A stretch of DNA of 5,185 nucleotides, taken from the NCBI GenBank assembly GCA_003232155.1, contig QILY01000240.1:1-5185 (forward strand). Reading direction: 5' to 3'. Shown one piece after another: positions 1-5,185 of this stretch. Both the position numbers and the translations under genes were made by a program. Numbering within the stretch: position 1 is the stretch's first letter; each line of letters starts with the position of its first letter. This stretch comes from Maribacter sp. (GTDB taxonomy: Bacteria > Bacteroidota > Bacteroidia > Flavobacteriales > Flavobacteriaceae). The notes under the pieces were generated by a model. It worked only from the letters and a program-made list of their open reading frames with translations. It had not been told where the DNA came from and searched no databases.

Positions 1-215
1 TTTCGAGCATCCCCTCCAAATTTAATGTCCGCATGAATGCGATGTATCCGATCCCCATCCGCAAACATCCTATCGTAACTAAGTTCATCATGAATATATA
101 ATGAGATAAGTAATCCCCCAGCAATTCCTATAGCTAGTCCAAAGATGTTGAGGAACGTGAAAAAAGGCTGCTTTTTGAGGCTTCGCCAAGCAATTTTTAG
201 ATGGTTTTTAAACAT
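1..215 (-). CDS. FtsX/MacB-type ABC transporter permease, N-terminal 71 residues (3' part outside window)
   Basis: This is the start of a third permease; the frame stays open from an ATG at 215 to the left edge, so the rest of the gene lies outside. The visible protein begins MFKNHLKIAWRSLKKQ, a positively charged cytoplasmic N-terminus with the IAWR(S/N)L motif seen in the next gene. One membrane segment follows at about residues 19-42 (NIFGLAIGIAGGLLISLYI), and then HDELSYDRMF and DRIHRIHADI, the usual entry into the MacB-type periplasmic domain. The ATG is chosen because it aligns exactly with the MF(R/K)N start of the neighbouring paralogue. The leader just upstream is A-rich (ACAAAAGACGAGAACC). 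A G-rich GGGGGAGGA tract looks like a Shine-Dalgarno sequence, but it lies about 15 bases before the ATG, which is too far for normal use, and it belongs to a repeat element. The gene follows the 799-residue permease after 146 bp and may or may not share its transcript. Family membership is secure; the substrate is unknown. Confidence 0.9.
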   Translation of the reverse strand, partial: MFKNHLKIAWRSLKKQPFFTFLNIFGLAIGIAGGLLISLYIHDELSYDRMFADGDRIHRIHADIKFGGDAR

Positions 216-230
216 GGTTCTCGTCTTTTG

Positions 231-262
231 TCCTCCCCCTAGCCCCCTCCGAAGGGAGAGGG
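231..262. repeat. GC-rich palindromic repeat, copy A (REP-like)
   Basis: On the plus strand a C-rich tract (TCCTCCCCCTAGCCCCCT) leads into CCGAAGGGAGAGGG. It can fold as a hairpin: 247-250 CTCC pairs with 255-258 GGAG around the loop GAAG, and 243-245 CCC pairs with 260-262 GGG across a C/A mismatch. It shares the core CCGAAGGG (249-256) and a CCCCCT tract with the element at 331-360, which lies in the opposite orientation. It ends 15 bases before the start codon of the permease at 1-215. C-rich elements with a CCGAAGGG centre strike me as common in Flavobacteriaceae intergenic regions, but that is recollection and I could not search for it. No T-run follows the stem on either strand, so a simple intrinsic terminator is unlikely. 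Confidence 0.6.
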
Positions 263-330
263 AACAGTTTTATGGGTGAATTTAACTTTTATTTATTTTA
301 ACTAATTTTATTTTTAACCCTGAGTTTAAG
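263..330. other. AT-rich spacer between inverted repeat copies
   Basis: This is a 68-bp stretch, very rich in A and T, between the two GC-rich palindromes. It codes for nothing I can support. On the minus strand I looked for a Bacteroidetes-type promoter (TTG near -33, TAnnTTTG near -7) that could start the gene at 1-215. There are loose TA-rich matches such as TAAATTCA but none convincing. It could be the loop of a larger structure formed by the two flanking inverted elements, or it could hide a weak promoter. Confidence 0.4.
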
Positions 331-360
331 TCCTCCCCTTCGGGGGAGTTAGAGGGGGGC
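331..360. repeat. GC-rich palindromic repeat, copy B (REP-like, inverted relative to copy A)
   Basis: The element contains a perfect 6-bp stem, 333-338 CTCCCC with 343-348 GGGGAG, around the tetraloop TTCG at 339-342. Read on the minus strand the loop is CGAA and the core is CCGAAGGG, identical to copy A but in the opposite orientation. A G-run at 354-359 (a CCCCCC tract on the minus strand) completes the element and begins two bases after the TGA stop of the 799-residue permease gene. Lying directly after a gene end fits a REP-type element or an mRNA 3'-end stabiliser. On the transcribed strand the stem is followed by GACTTAAAC, not by a U-run, so it is a poor candidate for a classical Rho-independent terminator. 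Confidence 0.6.
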
Positions 361-361
361 T

Positions 362-2761
362 TCATTCAGTTCTCAAACTTTTTATAGGGTTGGCTTTTGC
401 TGCTTTAATGGCTTGAAAGCTTACCGTCAAAACGGTTACCCCCATTGCTCCGACAACAGCCAAGACAAAAATCCACCACTCTAGAATCACACGATATGGA
501 TAATCTTGCAACCAACCGTTCATGATATAATATGAGATAGGTATCGCTATAAAGCAAGAAATTGTAACCAACTTCAAAAAGTCTTTGGAGAGCATATTCC
601 AGACGTTGAAAACTGATGCTCCCAATACTTTTCGCACTCCGATTTCTTTGGTGCGTTGTTCGGCGACGAAGGAAGTCAAGCCAAACAAGCCCAGACAACT
701 GATTAGGATAGCCAATGCCGTAAATATTCCTGACAAGGTTCCTATACGCTCTTCGGATGCAAATTTTTCACCGTATTGGTCATCAACAAATTCATATTCA
801 AAAGGGATATCTGGAAAATGTTCTTTAAACACACGTTCAATAATCGCAATATTTTGACTTGCACTCTGTTTTGGATTTAATCTTAAATTATAGTAACTAA
901 AATTATCTTGCCTGTCATATACGTAAAGCCCTTGTTTAACGGGTTCATAAGGTGATTGTGCAATCATATCTTCCACTACTCCGATAATTTTCAAAGAAGG
1001 ATTAGGATCTTCCTCGTCATCGTCTTTTAAAAATTTACCAATAGGGTCGGCTATTCCTAAATACTTTTTTGCAGTTTCATTAATCAATACCCCTAAGGAA
1101 TCTGATGCAAATTCCCTTGAAAAATCCCGACCCTCTACAATTTTTAGGTTTAGGGTTTTTGCATATTCTGGAGACACCTCGGTCCATGCCAAATCTTCTT
1201 GAAAACCTTCAGGTTTCCCTTCCCATGTAAATCCGCTTCTATTGGACCATATTCGTGTAGTAGGGCTACTTGAAGTTGCCATTTTGACTACCGCCCCTGA
1301 GTTTAAAAATTCACTCCGCATCAAATCGGTCTTACCAATAAAATCTTGACTAAAAGTTGGTACCTGAATCAAGCCCTCTTTATCATAACCTACTGGGCGG
1401 TTTTTAGCATAATTAATTTGTTGCATAACGATTACCGTTCCTATAATAAAGGCGACAGAAACCGTAAATTGAATCACCACCAAAATTTTTCTGGGCAATC
1501 CGGCATACCTTCCTACTTTAAAGGTACCTTTTAAAACATCTACAGGTTTAAATGACGAAAGGTAAACTGCAGGATAACTACCTGCCAATAGTGCTGTAAA
1601 AAGAATAAAAGCTACTGAAATCAACCAAAAATTCATATTCCCCCAAGGAAATTCAATCTCTTTACGAGCCAATTCATTAAAGCCATTCAATAATAGCAAG
1701 ACCATTATAATAGCCAAAAAATAAGCAAAAACCACTACTAGAAAAGATTCGCTCAAAAATTGATAAATCAATTGCCCTCTTTGCGAGCCAATTGATTTTC
1801 TTATACCGACTTCCTTAGCGCGTTTTTCAGAACGGGCCGTACTTAAATTCATAAAATTGATACATGCCAACAATAATACAAAAGCACCAATGATTCCAAA
1901 AAGCCAAACATATTTTATACGGCCGCCGACTTGTTTCCCATTTTCAAAATTGCTTCTCAAGTACCAATTTTTCATGGGAAAGAGGAAAATCTGTGGATTA
2001 AATTCGACGGAATCTTCGTTCAAATCTTTTTTAACATTTTTAATTGTACTTGACGCTTTATCCATATCAACATTATTTGCCAATTGTACAAACATTTGAA
2101 AGGAGTTATTGCCCCAATTATCCTCCGCGTTTTTAACCCATTCCCTTGTCGCCAAATAATTATCCCAAGGAATGATATATTCGGTATCACTAAACGTGTT
2201 GTTAAATGGGATATCCTCATAAACACTCGTTACCATTAAGTCATGTTCATTACCTATTTTAACTACTTTCCCAATAGGATCCCCACTACCAAAAAGGGTT
2301 TTTGCAGTTGATTCCGAAAGCATGATAGAATTCACCTCTCTAAGCCCATCTTTTTCTCCTTTAAGAATTTTTAGATTTAAAAGTTCCGGAGCTTCTCTTT
2401 GCATATAATTACCAGGCCTTGAAATATTCGTTTCACCGTATTTCAAATAAGAATCATTGGTCCAAGAAGACATGATCAGGTGTTTAAAATTATCACCATA
2501 ACCTTCTCTCAATGCCTTTTCCAAAGGCCTTGGAATAGCAGGTCCAGTGCCTGTATTTCCATTAAGGGTTTGTGATTGATATACTTGAGCTATCTTGTTT
2601 TTATTATTAAAATAGTTATTATGGCAAAGCTCATCTTGTACCCAAAGACCAATGATTAGAGTCACGGCCATTCCCAATGCCAGACCACCAATATTAATAG
2701 TGGAATAAGCCTTGTTATTTCGAAGATTCCTCCAAGCAATTTTTAAATAGTTTCTAAACAT
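362..2761 (-). CDS. FtsX/MacB-type ABC transporter permease, 799 aa, complete
   Basis: An inner-membrane permease of the FtsX/MacB/LolE type (type VII ABC). By family knowledge it would couple ATP hydrolysis by a separate ATPase to conformational work on a substrate or partner in the periplasm. Membrane segments are at about residues 20-41, 285-308, 335-358, 377-400, 424-446, 674-700, 727-748 and 761-783. Periplasmic domains span about 42-284 and 447-673, each with a DPIGK motif (161-165 and 572-576). The FtsX signatures KEVGIRKSIGS (316-326) and KEIGVRKVLGAS (705-716) show that the chain is two fused half-permeases. There is no Walker A, so no ATPase. The ATG at 2761 starts MFRNYLKIAWRNL, the standard family N-terminus; its leader carries an A-run (CAAAAAACATCAATC) instead of a Shine-Dalgarno sequence. 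It lies 27 bp after the upstream paralogue, which suggests an operon. Oddities are an acidic stretch DDDEED (580-585) and a divergent CHNNYF after TM1 where relatives usually have SYDxF or SYExF. The length is normal for Bacteroidetes members. The substrate is unknown; antimicrobial or toxic compound export is a common default guess only. Confidence 0.95.
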   Translation of the reverse strand: MFRNYLKIAWRNLRNNKAYSTINIGGLALGMAVTLIIGLWVQDELCHNNYFNNKNKIAQVYQSQTLNGNTGTGPAIPRPLEKALREGYGDNFKHLIMSSWTNDSYLKYGETNISRPGNYMQREAPELLNLKILKGEKDGLREVNSIMLSESTAKTLFGSGDPIGKVVKIGNEHDLMVTSVYEDIPFNNTFSDTEYIIPWDNYLATREWVKNAEDNWGNNSFQMFVQLANNVDMDKASSTIKNVKKDLNEDSVEFNPQIFLFPMKNWYLRSNFENGKQVGGRIKYVWLFGIIGAFVLLLACINFMNLSTARSEKRAKEVGIRKSIGSQRGQLIYQFLSESFLVVVFAYFLAIIMVLLLLNGFNELARKEIEFPWGNMNFWLISVAFILFTALLAGSYPAVYLSSFKPVDVLKGTFKVGRYAGLPRKILVVIQFTVSVAFIIGTVIVMQQINYAKNRPVGYDKEGLIQVPTFSQDFIGKTDLMRSEFLNSGAVVKMATSSSPTTRIWSNRSGFTWEGKPEGFQEDLAWTEVSPEYAKTLNLKIVEGRDFSREFASDSLGVLINETAKKYLGIADPIGKFLKDDDEEDPNPSLKIIGVVEDMIAQSPYEPVKQGLYVYDRQDNFSYYNLRLNPKQSASQNIAIIERVFKEHFPDIPFEYEFVDDQYGEKFASEERIGTLSGIFTALAILISCLGLFGLTSFVAEQRTKEIGVRKVLGASVFNVWNMLSKDFLKLVTISCFIAIPISYYIMNGWLQDYPYRVILEWWIFVLAVVGAMGVTVLTVSFQAIKAAKANPIKSLRTE

Positions 2762-2788
2762 GATTGATGTTTTTTGATGATGATGACT
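2762..2788 (-). other. Short intergenic gap with ATC triplet repeat and A-run leader
   Basis: This 27-bp gap separates the stop of the upstream permease from the ATG of the 799-residue permease. On the minus strand it reads as a TCATCATCATC triplet tract followed by AAAAAACATCAATC. There is no room for a full promoter plus leader, so co-transcription is the simplest reading. The A-run, about 8-13 bases before the ATG, fits the A-rich, Shine-Dalgarno-independent initiation usual in Bacteroidetes. Confidence 0.6.
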
Positions 2789-5185
2789 TTACTCGGTTCG
2801 CAAACTCTTAACTGGGTTTGCCAATGACGCTTTGATTGTTTGAAAACTAACAGTAATCAGAGCTATTAGAACGATTGCCACAAAAGGCAATAGGAAATAT
2901 GACCAATGCATACTAATTCGAAAAGCATACCCCTCTAGCCAATTACTAGAAGTAAACCATGCTATTGGAACTGCAATAACAAATGCCAAGGCCAATAGGA
3001 AGGCAAATTCTTTATACAAGAGTTTTAAAATTTCAGGAATAGAGGCGCCTAAAACTTTTCGAATACCAATTTCCTTAGTGCGTTGTAATGTAGTAAAAGA
3101 TGCCAATCCGAAAAGGCCCAAACAAGCTACCAAAATAGCTAATCCGGTAAAAAGACCGAACACCTTTCCGAACCTCTGATCTGCATTGTACTGATTATTA
3201 AAATGGTCATCTAAAAAGAAGTATTCATACGTATTACCAGGGAAAAACTTATTCCATTCCTGCTCAACCTGAACTATGGTCTGTGCAATATCTTCAGAAC
3301 TTTGCCTGATGGTAAAATAACCGCGAACGTCAGGTATTAATCTAATAACCAAGGGTTCATAAGGCAATCGCAATGATTCTTGGTTGAAATTTTCAGATAC
3401 TCCAATAATAGTATATTGATTGCCCCAAAAATCAATTTGTTTTCCTATTGCTTCTTGCGGATTATTGAATCCAAGTTGTGTAATTCCTGTCCTATTAAAA
3501 ATTACTGTTTCAGGGTCGGTACCGAACTCTTCTGAAAAAGCTCGGCCAGCTATCAATTTTAGCCCGAACTGATCCATATAATCATAATCTACACCAATAA
3601 TTCGATACTGTTTTCCTTCAGTTTCTTCCTGCGACACTAATTTTACCCCTCCTGCATTCCAACCTACCGGTTGCCCCGGAATAGTTGAGGCAGCGGCTAC
3701 ACTTTTTATGGACGGGAGTTTTAGTAGACTCTGCTTAAAAGATGTCATTTGACCCATATAGGTTGAATCTGTAACAATCGGAGGAACTACTACCAATGTT
3801 TTGTCAATTTCAAGTCCTAAAGATTGCTTTCGCATAAATTGTATTTGTTGGTATACGGTTAAAGTACCTATCAATAAAAATAGGGAAGCGGCAAATTGAA
3901 ATACCACCAATGCTTTTCGCAAAAAGGAACCTTCTTTAGTGCTCACCATTTTTCCTTTTAAAACTTCTACAGGCTTGAATCTTGATAAAACAAAAGCGGG
4001 ATAAGCCCCCGAGAGCAATACTCCAAAAACAAATAATGAAATCAGACCCACCCAAAAGCTTCCGTCTAAGAGAAAATCAATAGATAACCCTTGACCAGAA
4101 ATAGTATTGAAAAATGGAATTGAAATCGCCGTAAGACCCAACGCAATAAGTAATGCCAAACCATTGAACAAAAATGATTCTATAAAAAATTGAAATACCA
4201 ATTGTTTGCGTTGAGAACCTAGGGTTTTTCTAATTCCGACTTCCTTAGCCCGGCTTATAGCTCTTGCTGTGGCAAGATTGATGTAATTGACCCAAGCGAT
4301 TACTACAATGAAAAAAGCTATCCCAAGCAACAGATAAACTGTTTTACCATCTCCGGTCGGGTTAGGTTCCATCATATAGTTCGAATATAAATGAATATCC
4401 GTTAGGGCTTGCAACTTGTAAACCGCTCCGCTATTCGAACTTTTTAATTCTTCCCCAGCTTGCTCTTCTACTATTGGAATAAATTTAGTTTCAACGAATA
4501 AGGGGTCTACACCTTCTTTTAGTTTCAGATAGGTTAAGCATCCGTCTGAAAACCACCATGTATCTGAATCTGCATTTGGGTCTTGGTCGTTTTCGGCCAG
4601 AATTCGTTCTCTAAAAGTGCTGTATGATAATAAAATATTAGGTTTAAGCTGGGTATTAGTCGGCATATCCTTAAAAACACCAGTTATTCTATATCGACTA
4701 TTCCCATTAAATTCAATGGTTTTCCCGATAACATCTGCTGTGCCATATATTTTCAGCGCAGTAGTTTCCGAAAGTGCTGCTGTACGGGGTTCCTTGAAAA
4801 TAGTAGTTTTGTCACCAGAAAGTAAGGGGTATGAAAACATTTGAAAAAAGGAGGTGCTGGAATACAGCACATTTTCAATTTTCAAAGTTTCATCTCCACT
4901 ATCAACAATTACCTCACCGGCGTCAATCAGTTTGACATAGTCTTCAATTTCAGGAATCGCTTCTTTGAATTGCGTACCTATGGCAAAAGCTCCTGCCGCC
5001 CATTCGGTGGTCAAAACACCATCATTGTAGCGTTCTTGTTTTACTCTATAAATCTGGTCTTTGTTTTCGTGAAAATCCTCGTAGCTGGTTTCAAAGGCAA
5101 CATATTGCAAAATCAATAGGCATGCGGTAATACCAATGGCTAGTCCCCCAATATTAACCCCAGAATAGACCTTGTTTTTGAGAAG
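2789..5185 (-). CDS. FtsX/MacB-type ABC transporter permease, 798 visible residues (first ~12 residues outside window)
   Basis: An inner-membrane FtsX/MacB-type permease paralogous to the gene downstream. The frame is open through the right edge: bases 5117-5185 encode LLKNKVYSGVNIGGLAIGIT plus ACL, matching residues 13-35 of the neighbour, so the true start is about 12 codons beyond 5185. An in-frame TTG at 5116 falls inside TM1 and is not a credible start. In visible numbering, membrane segments are at about 8-29, 284-306, 330-355, 377-400, 423-445, 676-699, 724-745 and 761-783. Periplasmic domains lie at about 30-283 and 446-675. FtsX signatures are KEVGIRKTLGS (314-324) and KEIGIRKVLGAS (704-715). 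The post-TM1 motif FETSYEDFHENKDQIYRV is canonical for the family. It ends KSLRTE, like its neighbour, then TAA, and the next gene starts 27 bp later. No ATPase domain is present. The periplasmic domains differ strongly from the neighbour's, so the two probably do not have the same ligand. Substrate and partner ATPase are unknown. Confidence 0.93.
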   Translation of the reverse strand, partial: LLKNKVYSGVNIGGLAIGITACLLILQYVAFETSYEDFHENKDQIYRVKQERYNDGVLTTEWAAGAFAIGTQFKEAIPEIEDYVKLIDAGEVIVDSGDETLKIENVLYSSTSFFQMFSYPLLSGDKTTIFKEPRTAALSETTALKIYGTADVIGKTIEFNGNSRYRITGVFKDMPTNTQLKPNILLSYSTFRERILAENDQDPNADSDTWWFSDGCLTYLKLKEGVDPLFVETKFIPIVEEQAGEELKSSNSGAVYKLQALTDIHLYSNYMMEPNPTGDGKTVYLLLGIAFFIVVIAWVNYINLATARAISRAKEVGIRKTLGSQRKQLVFQFFIESFLFNGLALLIALGLTAISIPFFNTISGQGLSIDFLLDGSFWVGLISLFVFGVLLSGAYPAFVLSRFKPVEVLKGKMVSTKEGSFLRKALVVFQFAASLFLLIGTLTVYQQIQFMRKQSLGLEIDKTLVVVPPIVTDSTYMGQMTSFKQSLLKLPSIKSVAAASTIPGQPVGWNAGGVKLVSQEETEGKQYRIIGVDYDYMDQFGLKLIAGRAFSEEFGTDPETVIFNRTGITQLGFNNPQEAIGKQIDFWGNQYTIIGVSENFNQESLRLPYEPLVIRLIPDVRGYFTIRQSSEDIAQTIVQVEQEWNKFFPGNTYEYFFLDDHFNNQYNADQRFGKVFGLFTGLAILVACLGLFGLASFTTLQRTKEIGIRKVLGASIPEILKLLYKEFAFLLALAFVIAVPIAWFTSSNWLEGYAFRISMHWSYFLLPFVAIVLIALITVSFQTIKASLANPVKSLRTE

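Noticed and set aside
231..360. CRISPR array or insertion sequence ends
   Set aside because: There are only two copies, inverted and imperfect, with no regular spacers, no transposase and no target-site duplication seen.
331..361. Rho-independent terminator for the 799-residue permease gene
   Set aside because: The stem is good, but the transcribed strand continues GACTTAAAC without a U-run, and a related inverted copy nearby fits a repeat element better.
405..698. Minus-strand open frame of 97 codons, and a plus-strand frame of 90 codons at 585-857
   Set aside because: Both lie wholly inside the 799-residue permease gene in other frames. The translations show no family features and the permease frame is clearly the coding one.
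1346..2226. Other short open frames (1346-1534 plus, 1857-2099 plus, 2020-2226 minus)
   Set aside because: They are antisense or out-of-frame shadows of the permease, with no separate leader or recognisable protein.
2762..2788. Separate promoter for the 799-residue permease gene in the gap before it
   Set aside because: Only 27 bp separate it from the upstream stop, and no TTG / TAnnTTTG pair is visible. A promoter inside the upstream coding end cannot be excluded but has no support.
4617..5119. Two plus-strand open frames of 75 and 92 codons antisense to the right-hand permease
   Set aside because: They overlap a strongly conserved coding region on the other strand. The composition is what reverse reading of membrane-protein codons gives, and there is no supporting motif.

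Overview
The window reads as part of a gene array from a Bacteroidetes bacterium, most likely a marine-type Flavobacteriaceae. The reasons are an AT-rich base composition, A-rich leaders without a well-placed Shine-Dalgarno sequence, and tandem large FtsX/MacB-type permeases of about 800 residues, which are typical of that group. The assignment is inferred from style, not from a marker gene. All genes lie on the minus strand, so transcription runs from position 5185 towards 1.

In order of transcription the window holds three genes. The first is a nearly complete 8-TM permease (2789-5185) that lacks only its first dozen or so residues beyond the right edge. After a 27-bp gap comes a complete 799-residue permease (362-2761). 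After a 146-bp gap comes the first 71 residues of a third permease (1-215), whose remainder lies beyond the left edge. The two long proteins share one plan: TM1, a large periplasmic domain, TM2-4, then TM5, a second periplasmic domain, TM6-8. An FtsX signature of the KE(V/I)G(I/V)RK type follows TM2 and TM6. Each chain is therefore an internally duplicated, fused pair of MacB-like half-permeases. None carries an ATPase, and no ATPase, membrane-fusion protein, outer-membrane channel or regulator is visible.

The only non-coding stretch of note is 216-361. It holds two GC-rich palindromic elements in inverted orientation around an AT-rich spacer, sharing the core CCGAAGGG. This looks like a REP/BIME-type repeat pair placed between the second and third permease genes. 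It is the most distinctive non-coding structure here. I found no RNA genes, CRISPR, insertion sequence, or clearly new system. The coding content is a familiar permease-array type whose substrate cannot be read from sequence.
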